Assembly: GCF_014200455.1 (NCBI RefSeq)
Contig: NZ_JACHBW010000003.1
Coordinates: 310,001 to 374,000, forward strand
Source of the DNA: Paraburkholderia bannensis
GTDB taxonomy: Bacteria; Pseudomonadota; Gammaproteobacteria; Burkholderiales; Burkholderiaceae
Reading direction: 5' to 3'
DNA length: 64,000 bases
Part shown: one piece after another, positions 45,141-53,680 of the stretch
Numbering within the stretch: the stretch's first letter is position 1
How the letters are laid out: each line of letters starts with the position of its first letter
Notes under the pieces: model-generated
What the model was told of the DNA's origin: nothing
What the model saw: only the letters and a program-made list of their open reading frames with translations
The model's database searches: none
Program-made: the position numbers and the translations under genes

Positions 45141-45252
45141 ACGTCGAAGCGCATCATTTTGTGCCTATGATCTGATTTTGCACCTCCCTAGACTGTAGCC
45201 GAGCGGGCGCGGCAAGGCCCCCGACCACAAAACTCGAATAAGGAGATGCAAG

Positions 45253-46359
45253 ATGAAAGTCGCTATCGCAGGCGCCGGCCTGATCGGCCACACCATTGCA
45301 CACATGCTGCGCGAAACCGGCGACTACGAGGTAGCCGCGTTCGACCGCGATGCGCGCGCGCTCGAAGCACTCGCCGCGCAGGGCATCCCCACCGTCCGGG
45401 TCGATTCTGGCGACGCCGCCGCGTTGCGCGGTGCGCTCGAAGGCTACGATGTGCTTATCAACGCGCTGCCGTATTACCTCGCGGTGAACGTGGCATCGGC
45501 GGCGAAAGGCGCGGGCGTTCACTACTTCGATCTGACCGAGGACGTGCGCGCAACCCACGCCATCCGCGCGCTCGCCGATGGAGCGGATCACGCCTTCATG
45601 CCGCAGTGTGGCCTCGCGCCAGGCTTTATCGGACTCGCCGCCCATGCCCTCGCGAGCCGCTTCACCGAGATCCGCGAAGTGAAGATGCGCGTGGGCGCGC
45701 TGCCGCAGTTCCCCACCAACGCGCTCAAATACAACCTCACCTGGAGCGTGGACGGCCTCATCAACGAATACTGCCAGCCCTGCGAAGCGATCCGCGATGG
45801 CCGCACGCAATGGGTCCAGCCGCTCGAAGGTCTGGAGCACTTTTCGCTCGACGGCGTGGAGTACGAAGCATTCAATACCTCGGGCGGTCTGGGCACCTTG
45901 TGCGAGACGCTTGCGGGCCGCGTGGAGTCGCTCGACTACAAGTCGGTGCGCTATCCGGGCCACCGCGCGCTGATGCAGTTCCTGCTCGAAGACCTGCGTC
46001 TGTCCGGCGACCGCGATGTGCTCAAGTCGATCATGCGGCGCGCGATTCCCGCCACGGAGCAGGACGTCGTGCTGATCTTCATGACCGTCACGGGCATGCG
46101 CCACGGCCAGCTGGTTCAGGAAGTCTTCACGCGCAAGATCTTCGCGAAGACAGTGTGCGGCGTGCCGATGAGCGCGATCCAGATCACCACGGCGGGCGCG
46201 ATGTGCGCCGTGCTCGATCTGTTCCGCGAAAAGAAGCTGCCGCAGGCGGGTTTCGTGCGCCAGGAGCAGGTGGCGCTGTCGGACTTTCTCGCCAACCGCT
46301 TCGGCCAGGTGTATGAAGGCGCCACGCTGGATTCGTTCGCGCCGGTGGCCGTGGTCTGA
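45253..46359 (+). CDS. Saccharopine dehydrogenase family protein
   Basis: A 368-residue oxidoreductase. The N-terminal Rossmann motif is VAIAGAGLIGHTIAHML, followed by the family segments DVLINALPYYLAVNVASAAK, GVHYFDLTEDV and MPQCGLAPGFIGLAAHALAS. The best matches by eye are lysine or saccharopine dehydrogenase-like enzymes that act on amino acids. The Lrp gene and operator upstream support an amino-acid role. The ATG has a strong site (AAGGAGATGCAAG). Confidence 0.83.
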   Translation: MKVAIAGAGLIGHTIAHMLRETGDYEVAAFDRDARALEALAAQGIPTVRVDSGDAAALRGALEGYDVLINALPYYLAVNVASAAKGAGVHYFDLTEDVRATHAIRALADGADHAFMPQCGLAPGFIGLAAHALASRFTEIREVKMRVGALPQFPTNALKYNLTWSVDGLINEYCQPCEAIRDGRTQWVQPLEGLEHFSLDGVEYEAFNTSGGLGTLCETLAGRVESLDYKSVRYPGHRALMQFLLEDLRLSGDRDVLKSIMRRAIPATEQDVVLIFMTVTGMRHGQLVQEVFTRKIFAKTVCGVPMSAIQITTAGAMCAVLDLFREKKLPQAGFVRQEQVALSDFLANRFGQVYEGATLDSFAPVAVV

Positions 46360-46385
46360 AGGCTGCCGGGAGCGATCGAATCGAC

Positions 46386-46970
46386 TCAGGAAGCGCCCGC
46401 CAGCCGTTGCAACAACGCGTCGTAATCGGCTTGCGTGGGCGCGGTCGTATCGAACACGATCAGGTCGTCCCGTTGTGCGCCTTCGGGTTCGAAGCGCCGT
46501 TGCCGGTACTCGTCCCAATGCGCGAGTTTCCAGTCGTCGCCGGGATGCGCGCGCGCGACGATGCGCTGTTGCGCCGTCTGCTCGTCGGCGCACACCCACA
46601 CGGCGGCGAGCGCCACATCCTCAGCCACGCCCAGCCACTGCCGATCCAGCAGCCGCCGCTCGCGCACTTCGCGCGAGAGCGGCCCGACCGCGAGCACGCT
46701 CACACCCAGCGCGAGATTTTCGCGTGCGGTGTCGAGCATGCCCTGGTATTCGGGATCGCGCAGATGATGGAGAAAGAGCGGACTGTCGCGGTCATGCGGA
46801 TCCTGACCGAGCGCCGCGAGCGTAGCGGCGCCGGTACGTCCGTAGAGCGTGTCCTTGTCGAGCAGGCAGAACGGCTCGCCCGTCGCGCGGGCAAGCGGGC
46901 CAATCAGATGTTTGGCAAGCGAAGTCTTGCCGGTGCCGGCGTGTCCGCAGAAGAAAACCAGCCGTGTCAC
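46386..46970 (-). CDS. P-loop kinase-like ATPase
   Basis: A 194-residue protein with Walker A FCGHAGTGKTSLAKHL near the N-terminus and a fold like small-molecule or zeta-toxin-type kinases (AVWVCADEQTAQQRIVARAH is the lid-like region). The substrate is unknown. The start is GTG with no clear Shine-Dalgarno, 17 bases after the stop of cydX, so translation may depend on coupling. It converges with the saccharopine-dehydrogenase-like gene 26 bases away. Confidence 0.7.
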   Translation of the reverse strand: MTRLVFFCGHAGTGKTSLAKHLIGPLARATGEPFCLLDKDTLYGRTGAATLAALGQDPHDRDSPLFLHHLRDPEYQGMLDTARENLALGVSVLAVGPLSREVRERRLLDRQWLGVAEDVALAAVWVCADEQTAQQRIVARAHPGDDWKLAHWDEYRQRRFEPEGAQRDDLIVFDTTAPTQADYDALLQRLAGAS

Positions 46971-46987
46971 GTACGCCGATCCAGGGT

Positions 46988-47113
46988 TTATTCAGGGGGT
47001 TGCGCGCCGTTGTCGCCGTTGAGGAGCTTGCCGTTGGCGTCGAGCCACATCACGTTGATGATGCCGAAGCCAAGCGCCACGCCGATGCCGAGTATCCACG
47101 TGAAATACCACAT
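46988..47113 (-). CDS. cydX: CydX/YbgT-like cytochrome bd small subunit
   Basis: A 41-residue protein MWYFTWILGIGVALGFGIIN... with one helix; the M-W-Y-F-x-W-I-L-G start and N-x-x-W at the helix end match CydX, the small subunit that stabilises cytochrome bd oxidase. The ATG has a strong Shine-Dalgarno (GGAGGAC). It is normally encoded next to cydAB; no cydA or cydB is in this window, so this copy is separated from them or serves another membrane complex. It shares its transcript with a P-loop kinase gene. Confidence 0.75.
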   Translation of the reverse strand: MWYFTWILGIGVALGFGIINVMWLDANGKLLNGDNGAQPPE

Positions 47114-47352
47114 CACTTGCGTCCTCCCTGGTTTGACGGGATGAAGCGGCGCAATTGCGTGCGGAACAGCGTCCCGAACCTGCGCCAGTTCCCGCAGCAT
47201 ATACCATCGCCGCCGGCATGCCCGGAATGTGCGCCGCCCGGCGCGGCGGGCAGCGCGCGTGCGGTTATGATGGGCGCTCTCAGGTCCGCCGCACGTAATC
47301 TGAAACAAGCCAGACGCAAGTCGTCAGAGAGCCGACAAAGGGGAGAGCGCCC

Positions 47353-47817
47353 ATGCCGCTGCGCGTATGCAAAGAGCGTCACCGTTCGTGGGGCGTTGCG
47401 CCCGTTGCGGCACTGGCCGCCGCCATGGCGCTGGCATTGGCGCTGGGCGGTTGCGCCGAAGAGCGCGCGCCGCCCGTGCCGTTCAAACCGGTACCCGAAT
47501 CCCGCATCCAGAAACCCGGCTACACCGCGCCGGGCGAAGGCCTCGTCGCCATGGACGTGCGGCGCGAGCGCATCCGCGACGTCATCGTTAAATTTCGCGA
47601 CGCGCGCGTCTACATCGACGGCGAAGAAGTCACCGACCTCATGGACGGCGAGCACGTCACGTTCTACCTGAAGCCGGGCGTCCACCGCATTGGCGTGACG
47701 ACGCAGTTCGATCCGGTCATCGAATTGCGTTTCCTGGTCGATCCGCGCTACACGAATCGCGCGAGCGTAACGTTCGACAAGGATCATCGGATCGGCATCC
47801 GGCGCGTCGCGCAATAG
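47353..47817 (+). CDS. Small lipoprotein of unknown function
   Basis: A 154-residue protein with a lipoprotein signal (hydrophobic VAALAAAMALALALGGC lipobox). The mature domain of about 115 residues has the motif VRRERIRDVIVKFRDARVYIDGEEVTD and looks like a single beta-rich fold. I do not recognise a named family. It is divergent from cydX. Confidence 0.6.
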   Translation: MPLRVCKERHRSWGVAPVAALAAAMALALALGGCAEERAPPVPFKPVPESRIQKPGYTAPGEGLVAMDVRRERIRDVIVKFRDARVYIDGEEVTDLMDGEHVTFYLKPGVHRIGVTTQFDPVIELRFLVDPRYTNRASVTFDKDHRIGIRRVAQ

Positions 47818-47986
47818 GCGGCGGCGCTTCCCTTAGGCTCGCCACGGCGCTTTGCGCGCCCGCAACTTTCACGATGCTTTCAATGGCGGTCTCTGGGCGA
47901 CCCGGCACCGCGTTTGCTATGCGCCTTGCGGAACCGCCTCGGCGCGCGAAGGTCGATGCAACGCTTACACTTGGCGACCGCTTTCA

Positions 47987-48028
47987 GAATCAACGTCAGC
48001 GAATCAACGTCAGCGAATCAACTTCAGG
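47987..48028. repeat. Three 14-bp tandem repeats upstream of corA
   Basis: GAATCAACGTCAGC occurs twice exactly and a third time as GAATCAACTTCAGG, just 48 bases before the corA start. The copies would lie in the 5' leader or promoter. Confidence 0.85.
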
Positions 48029-48076
48029 ACAGGCGGCGCAGCGGCATTGCGGCGCGCCGCCGGGACGAATCCGAAC

Positions 48077-49054
48077 ATGCTCATCAATTGCGCTGCATAT
48101 CAGAGCGGCAAGAAACTGGCCGATATTCAGGTCGAGGCCATCAGCGACTATCTGCAGAAGCCCGAATGCTTCGTCTGGGTCGCGCTCAAGGATCCGGACG
48201 CGGGCGAAATGGCCGCGATGAAGGAAGAGTTCGATCTGCACTCGCTGGCAATCGAAGACGTCATGAACGGCCGGCAGCGCCCCAAGATCGAGGAGTACGG
48301 CGACACGCTGTTCGCGGTGTTCCATACGATCGAGATCGACGGCGACGGCGAGATCATTACCGGCCAGGTCAACGTCTTCGCCGGGCCGAATTTCGTGCTC
48401 TCGGTGCGCCATCGCGCCCAGCAGGGCTTCCAGGAGGTGCGCGCGCGCTGCGAGCGCGAACCGGAGCTGCTCAAGGAAGGTTCCGGCTTCGTGCTGTATG
48501 CGCTGATGGACAGCGTGGTCGACCGCTACGCGCCGGTGCTCGAAGCGCTTTCCAGCGAGATCGAAGAGCTCGAAGACCGCATTTTCGAGAAACACTCGCT
48601 CGCACAGTCGCGCGCCATCATCGAGGATCTGTACTCGCTCAAGCGCCGCCTCGTGATCCTGCAGCATCACATCACGCCGCTCGTCGATGCGGTGGGCAAG
48701 CTGGTGGGCGGCCGCATCCCGCAGGTGTGCCTGGGCATGCAGGCCTATTACCGCGACGTGTACGACCATCTGGTGCGCATCTCCAACATGATCGACGCGC
48801 GTCGCGAAATGATCGTCACGGCCATCCAGGTGAATCTCGGCATGATCTCGCTGGCCGAAAACGAGGTGACCAAGCGGCTCGGTTCCTTTGCCGCATTGTT
48901 CGCCGTCCCGACCATGATTGCGGGTATCTACGGGATGAACTTCGAGCACATTCCGGAGCTACATTTCAAGTACGGCTATGAAGTCTGTCTCGCCGTGATG
49001 GCGATCATCGACATCGTGCTGTACATCCTGTTCCGTCGCGGCGGCTGGCTCTGA
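48077..49054 (+). CDS. corA: CorA family magnesium transporter
   Basis: A 325-residue protein with a large N-terminal cytoplasmic funnel domain and two C-terminal helices. The signature G286-M-N (YGMNFEHIPE) closes the first helix and forms the selectivity filter of the pentamer. The last residues (RRGGWL) are cytoplasmic and basic, as usual. It imports Mg2+, possibly Co2+ or Ni2+. ATG at 48077 fits the family; a longer frame upstream includes the 14-bp repeats and was rejected. Confidence 0.92.
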   Translation: MLINCAAYQSGKKLADIQVEAISDYLQKPECFVWVALKDPDAGEMAAMKEEFDLHSLAIEDVMNGRQRPKIEEYGDTLFAVFHTIEIDGDGEIITGQVNVFAGPNFVLSVRHRAQQGFQEVRARCEREPELLKEGSGFVLYALMDSVVDRYAPVLEALSSEIEELEDRIFEKHSLAQSRAIIEDLYSLKRRLVILQHHITPLVDAVGKLVGGRIPQVCLGMQAYYRDVYDHLVRISNMIDARREMIVTAIQVNLGMISLAENEVTKRLGSFAALFAVPTMIAGIYGMNFEHIPELHFKYGYEVCLAVMAIIDIVLYILFRRGGWL

Positions 49055-49158
49055 TAGTCTGCAGCTCCGCAGGTGCTTCATCAAATGCTGCATCGCAGCG
49101 CGTCAAAAGCGATTCCCAAACGCAACGCGCTGAGCACGATGCAGCAACTCGCGGTAAA

Positions 49159-49189
49159 TTGACACCGCGTGCACGCGGCCCCGGAGAAT
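49159..49189 (+). promoter_or_regulatory. Candidate rbs promoter with palindromic spacer
   Basis: TTGACA (49159-49164) is followed by the perfect 14-bp palindrome CCGCGTGCACGCGG (49165-49178) and a -10-like GAGAAT (49184-49189, spacing 19). The palindrome fills the promoter spacer, a good place for a repressor. A further AAACGTTTGC lies at 49202-49211. Confidence 0.5.
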
Positions 49190-49261
49190 GGGCCGCCCGA
49201 AAACGTTTGCGCATAAGCAGAAATGCGGCCCACCCGGGCCAGACAACTGGAGACTCCAAAG

Positions 49262-50218
49262 ATGAACTCCCGCATTCGCCGTCGCTTTCTTTGTACCGCT
49301 GCTGCACTTCTCGCTGTTTCGGCACTGCCGCTTTCGGCGCATGCCCAGGCCGCCGGCCACAAGCCCAAGGTCGCCCTCGTCATGAAGTCGCTCGCCAACG
49401 AGTTCTTCCTCACCATGGAGAACGGCGCGAAGGACTATCAAAAGCACAACGCCGGTGAGTTCGACCTGATCACCAACGGCATCAAGAACGAAACCGATAC
49501 CGCCGCGCAGATCCAGATCGTCGAGCAGATGATCGTCTCGAAGGTGGACGCCATCGTGCTCGCGCCTGCCGATTCCAAGGCGCTCGTGCCCGTGGTGAAG
49601 AAGGCCGTGGATGCGGGCATCATCGTGGTCAATATCGACAACCGGCTCGATCCCGACGTGCTCAAGTCGAAGAACCTGAACGTGCCCTTCGTCGGCCCAG
49701 ATAACAAGAAGGGCGCGCGTCTGGTCGGCGACTACCTCGCCAAAAAGCTCAAGTCGGGCGATCAGGTCGGCATCATCGAAGGCGTGTCGACCACAACCAA
49801 CGCGCAGCAGCGCACGGCCGGCTTCAAGGACGCGATGGACGCGCTCGGCGCGAAGATCGTCTCCACGCAGTCGGGCGAGTGGGAAATCGACAAGGGCAAC
49901 GCCGTGGCCTCGGCCATGCTCAACGAGTATCCCGAGCTGAAGGCGCTGCTGTGCGGTAACGACAACATGGCGATCGGCGCGGTGTCGGCCGTGCGCGCGG
50001 CGGGCAAACAGGGCAAGGTCTACGTGGTCGGCTACGACAACATCGACGCCATCAAGCCGATGCTCAAGGACGGCCGCGTGCTCGCCACCGCCGACCAGTA
50101 CGCCGCCAGGCAGGCCGTGTTCGGCATCGACACGGCGCTCAAGGCGATCAAGGAGCACAAGAAGCAGGCCGATCTCTCGGGCGTGGTCGAAACCCCGGTC
50201 GTGCTGGTCACGAAGTAA
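49262..50218 (+). CDS. rbsB: Ribose ABC transporter periplasmic binding protein
   Basis: A 318-residue exported protein of the RbsB family (signal peptide MNSRIRRRFLCTAAALLAVS, cleavage after AHAQA near residue 30). Typical segments are KVALVMKSLANEFFLTMENG, VDAIVLAPADSKALVPVVKK, GIIVVNIDNRLD and LCGNDNMAIGAV. Genes for RbsA, RbsC, a LacI regulator and ribokinase follow, so ribose is the likely substrate. ATG at 49262 has GGAG upstream. A terminator-like structure separates it from rbsA. Confidence 0.92.
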   Translation: MNSRIRRRFLCTAAALLAVSALPLSAHAQAAGHKPKVALVMKSLANEFFLTMENGAKDYQKHNAGEFDLITNGIKNETDTAAQIQIVEQMIVSKVDAIVLAPADSKALVPVVKKAVDAGIIVVNIDNRLDPDVLKSKNLNVPFVGPDNKKGARLVGDYLAKKLKSGDQVGIIEGVSTTTNAQQRTAGFKDAMDALGAKIVSTQSGEWEIDKGNAVASAMLNEYPELKALLCGNDNMAIGAVSAVRAAGKQGKVYVVGYDNIDAIKPMLKDGRVLATADQYAARQAVFGIDTALKAIKEHKKQADLSGVVETPVVLVTK

Positions 50219-50252
50219 GCCGGCGGAGCAAGCCCGCGTGCGGGCATGGTGA

Positions 50253-50314
50253 AAGGCCGGGAAGGCACAAAGTATGCATGCCGAATCGTTCGGCACGCCT
50301 TCCGGCCTTCGTTT
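50253..50314 (+). terminator. Nested hairpin / terminator between rbsB and rbsA
   Basis: AAGGCCGGGAAGGC (50253-50266) pairs with GCCTTCCGGCCTT (50297-50309) with one bulged G. Inside lies a second perfect hairpin TGCCGAA-TCG-TTCGGCA (50279-50295). CGTTTTCAC follows. It probably ends most rbsB transcripts and protects their 3' end. Confidence 0.65.
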
Positions 50315-50627
50315 TCACTGGACCGTCAAACCGGGCTGGCTGGCCCGGCGCCTTGCGGACGGGCTCGCGCAGGTCAGTCGCGCAGAACTCGGGTGAGACT
50401 TGTGTAATAAACCGCTCAAGAAAAGCGATGGGCCGCCGTTATTCGTAGCGTGATGGCTGCGTGAGCAAGGTTGAACGACCGCGCCGCCAACGGCGGACCG
50501 TCCGAACGACGTGCGCCGGCTTGTGAATAGGGCGGGCCAGCGCGTACCGCGCGCCGGCAGCGCCCTTTTTGTGCGGATCGTACAACAGCGCCGAAGGCGG
50601 CCCTGGCAGCGCGACTACAGGATCGTG

Positions 50628-52370
50628 ATGGAAGCAATTGCCCCCGAAGCACAGTCACCCGCATCCGCCGAAGGCGTGGTGCTCACGGTGACGGGCGTCG
50701 GCAAGACCTACGAGCAGCCGGTGCTCGCCGACGTGAGCCTCGCGCTGCGCGCGGGAGAGGTGCTTGCGCTCACGGGCGAGAACGGCGCGGGCAAGAGCAC
50801 GCTGTCGAAGATCGTCGGCGGGCTGGTCTTGCCCACGCACGGCAGCATGACGCTGATGGGACGCCCCTACACGCCTGCGAGCCGCAAGGAAGCAGAAGCG
50901 CTGGGTGTGCGCATGGTCATGCAGGAGCTCAACCTCCTGCCTACGCTTTCGGTCGCCGAGAACCTGTATCTGAATCATCTGCCGCGCGCCAGGGCGCTCG
51001 GCTGGACCGGCTGGATCGATCGCACGCGTCTGCGCGAGGATGCGCGCGCGGCGATGGCGCAGGTGGGGCTCGACGCGATCGACCCGGACACGCCGGTCGG
51101 CGAGCTGGGCATCGGCCATCAGCAACTGGTGGAGATCGCCCGCAACCTGATCGGCACCGAGGGCGCGCCGCTGCGCGTGCTGATCCTCGACGAGCCGACC
51201 GCAATGCTCACGGGCCGCGAAGTCGAGCTGCTGTTCGAGCAGATCGCGCGGCTCAAGGCGCGCGGCGTGGCGCTGGTCTACATCTCGCACCGGCTCGAAG
51301 AGCTGGAGCGGATTGCCCAGCGCGTGGCCGTGCTGCGCGACGGCCGCCTCGTGCGCGAAGACGCGATGGCGAACCTCACGCCCGATCGCATCGTCGCGCT
51401 GATGGTGGGACGCGAACTGGGCGAGCAGATCGACCTGGGCGAGCGGCGCATCGGCGCGCCGCTGCTGAAGGTCGATGGACTCGGGCGCGCGAATGTCGTA
51501 CGCGACGTCTCCTTCGAGGTGCGCGCGGGTGAGATTTTTGGCGTCTCGGGCCTGATAGGCGCGGGACGCACGGAGTTGATGCGCCTGATTTACGGCGCCG
51601 ATGTAAAGGATCGCGGCACGGTCTCGCTTGCGGGCGTGCCGGGCGAGGCGCCCGAGCCTGTGCAGATCGGCTCGCCAGTGGATGCGGTCCGGCTGGGCAT
51701 TGCGCTGATCACCGAGGACCGCAAGGGCGAAGGCTTGTTGCTGCCGCAGCCGATCGCCGCGAACGTGTCGCTAGGTAATATCGGCGCGGTGTCGCGCTAC
51801 GGCGTGGTGGATTCGGCGCGCGAAAACGCGCTGGCTCGCGCACAGATCGACGCGATGCGTATTCGCACGGCGGGACCGGGGCAGGCGGTGGGCGAGCTCT
51901 CGGGCGGCAACCAGCAGAAGGTCGTGATCGGACGCTGGCTTGCGCGTCGCGAGTCGAACGACGTGCGCGTGCTGCTGTTCGACGAGCCCACGCGCGGCAT
52001 CGACGTGGGTGCGAAGTTCGACATCTACGCGCTCATGGGAGCGCTCGCCCGCGAAGGCCGCGCGTTGGTGGTGGTGTCGAGCGATCTGCGCGAGCTGATG
52101 CTGATCTGCGACCGCATCGGCGTGATGTCGGCGGGGAAGATGACGGCGGTATTCGCGCGCGGCGAGTGGACCCAGGACAAGCTGCTCGGTGCAGCGTTCG
52201 CGGGCTATCGCGCCGACGACGCGCTGCTGGCCGACGCCGCCGATCTGCCCGATCCGCAAACCGTGGTGGCAGGCGATCTACAACAGAATGCCGGGCAGCG
52301 TAGCGAGCAGGGACTGGAAGCAGGACCCCAGGCAGGACCCCATGCAGGACCAGGAGGAAGCGCTTCATGA
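50628..52370 (+). CDS. rbsA: Ribose ABC transporter ATP-binding protein
   Basis: A 580-residue double-cassette sugar ATPase. The first half has Walker A GENGAGKST and Walker B VLILDEPTAML. The second half has the degenerate Walker A GLIGAGRTE, the signature LSGGNQQKVVIGRWL and VLLFDEPTRGID, all normal for RbsA/MglA. The C-terminal tail is longer than usual and encodes a Gly/Ala/Pro/Gln repeat from a 12-bp tandem repeat. ATG at 50628; a 410-base leader separates it from rbsB. It overlaps rbsC by four bases. Confidence 0.93.
   Translation: MEAIAPEAQSPASAEGVVLTVTGVGKTYEQPVLADVSLALRAGEVLALTGENGAGKSTLSKIVGGLVLPTHGSMTLMGRPYTPASRKEAEALGVRMVMQELNLLPTLSVAENLYLNHLPRARALGWTGWIDRTRLREDARAAMAQVGLDAIDPDTPVGELGIGHQQLVEIARNLIGTEGAPLRVLILDEPTAMLTGREVELLFEQIARLKARGVALVYISHRLEELERIAQRVAVLRDGRLVREDAMANLTPDRIVALMVGRELGEQIDLGERRIGAPLLKVDGLGRANVVRDVSFEVRAGEIFGVSGLIGAGRTELMRLIYGADVKDRGTVSLAGVPGEAPEPVQIGSPVDAVRLGIALITEDRKGEGLLLPQPIAANVSLGNIGAVSRYGVVDSARENALARAQIDAMRIRTAGPGQAVGELSGGNQQKVVIGRWLARRESNDVRVLLFDEPTRGIDVGAKFDIYALMGALAREGRALVVVSSDLRELMLICDRIGVMSAGKMTAVFARGEWTQDKLLGAAFAGYRADDALLADAADLPDPQTVVAGDLQQNAGQRSEQGLEAGPQAGPHAGPGGSAS
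52320..52355 (+). repeat. 12-bp tandem repeat at the 3' end of rbsA
   Basis: GCAGGACCCCAG, GCAGGACCCCAT and GCAGGACCAGGA lie in frame and encode A-G-P-Q, A-G-P-H, A-G-P-G just before the stop. The repeat ends 12 bases before the rbsC start and includes its Shine-Dalgarno. Confidence 0.85.
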
Positions 52371-53416
52371 CGAATCAACCGTTGCGCGAACAACCAACGC
52401 CGCCGACGCCCGCCAACGAAGCGCCAGGTGTGGCGCGCCTCGCGAGCGGCAAGCCGGCGGGCACGCGTTTCGGCCTGTCGAACTATCTCGGGCTGGCGCT
52501 CGCGCTGGTGGCGATGATCGTCCTGTTTTCGCTGCTGAGTTCGCACTTTCTGACCTACGATACGTTCAGCACGATCGCGAACCAGATTCCCGATCTCGTT
52601 GTGATGTCGGTGGGCATGACCTTCGTGCTGATCATCGCGGGCATCGATCTGTCGGTGGGCTCGGTACTTGCGCTCGGCGCTTCGGTGGTGAGCGTGGCCG
52701 CGCTCAAGTGGGGCCTCGGGCCGTTGCCTTCGGCGCTGCTCGGCCTGCTGGCCGCGGCCCTGACGGGCACGCTCACGGGCGCGGTGACGGTGGGCTGGCG
52801 CATTCCGTCGTTCATCGTTTCGCTGGGTGTGCTGGAGGCCGCGCGCGGTCTCGCGTACCAGATGACGAATTCGCGCACCGCCTATATCGGCGATGCGTTC
52901 GACTTCCTGTCGAATCCGATCGCGTTCGGCATCTCGCCCGCGTTCCTGATCGCCGTCGTGGTCATGGTGATCGCGCAGCTGGTGCTCACCCGCACGGTGT
53001 TCGGCCGCTACCTGATTGGTATCGGTACCAACGAGGAAGCCGTGCGGCTCGCGGGCGTCGATCCGCGCCCGTACAAGATTCTGGTGTTCGCGCTGATGGG
53101 CGCCCTGTCGGGACTGGCGGCGCTGTTCCAGGTGTCGCGTCTCGAAGCCGCCGATCCGAACGCGGGCGTCGGCCTCGAACTGCAGGTGATCGCGGCGGTG
53201 GTGATCGGAGGCACCAGCCTGATGGGCGGCAGAGGATCGGTGATCAGCACGTTCTTCGGCGTGTTGATTATTTCGGTATTGGCGGCGGGGCTGGCGCAGA
53301 TCGGCGCGAACGAGCCGACCAAACGCATCATCACCGGCGCGGTGATCGTGGTGGCGGTGGTGCTCGACACGTATCGTAGCAACCGGCGCAGCAAGCGCAG
53401 AAGCGCCGGCAAATGA
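52367..53416 (+). CDS. rbsC: Ribose ABC transporter permease
   Basis: A 349-residue permease of the RbsC/XylH type with about ten helices after a polar N-terminal tail of 40 residues. Typical segments are GMTFVLIIAGIDLSVGSVLA, IPSFIVSLGVLEAARGLAYQ, and VIAAVVIGGTSLMGGRGSVI. Its start overlaps rbsA (ATGA) and follows AGGAGGAAG, a perfect Shine-Dalgarno. It forms the membrane channel with RbsA and RbsB. Confidence 0.93.
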   Translation: MTNQPLREQPTPPTPANEAPGVARLASGKPAGTRFGLSNYLGLALALVAMIVLFSLLSSHFLTYDTFSTIANQIPDLVVMSVGMTFVLIIAGIDLSVGSVLALGASVVSVAALKWGLGPLPSALLGLLAAALTGTLTGAVTVGWRIPSFIVSLGVLEAARGLAYQMTNSRTAYIGDAFDFLSNPIAFGISPAFLIAVVVMVIAQLVLTRTVFGRYLIGIGTNEEAVRLAGVDPRPYKILVFALMGALSGLAALFQVSRLEAADPNAGVGLELQVIAAVVIGGTSLMGGRGSVISTFFGVLIISVLAAGLAQIGANEPTKRIITGAVIVVAVVLDTYRSNRRSKRRSAGK

Positions 53417-53680
53417 TGAACGCGCAGGAACAAGAGCAACAAACGCATTAGAAATAGCGCATCAGGAAAGCGGTAAATGCGACGTAGCAGACGATGGCAG
53501 GCTTGCGGACCGGCAGCGGGCAGATCGTCGCGAACATCGCGGGAATCACAGCAATAAGAACGTAACGAGGGCGCGTCCGCGGAGCAGACCAGCAGCACCA
53601 GCGTGGACGCCGGGAGCAATCGCCGTGTGTACGGCGGCAGCAGTAAAAAACGTGCAGGACGAAGCAGGAGCAACAGAAAA

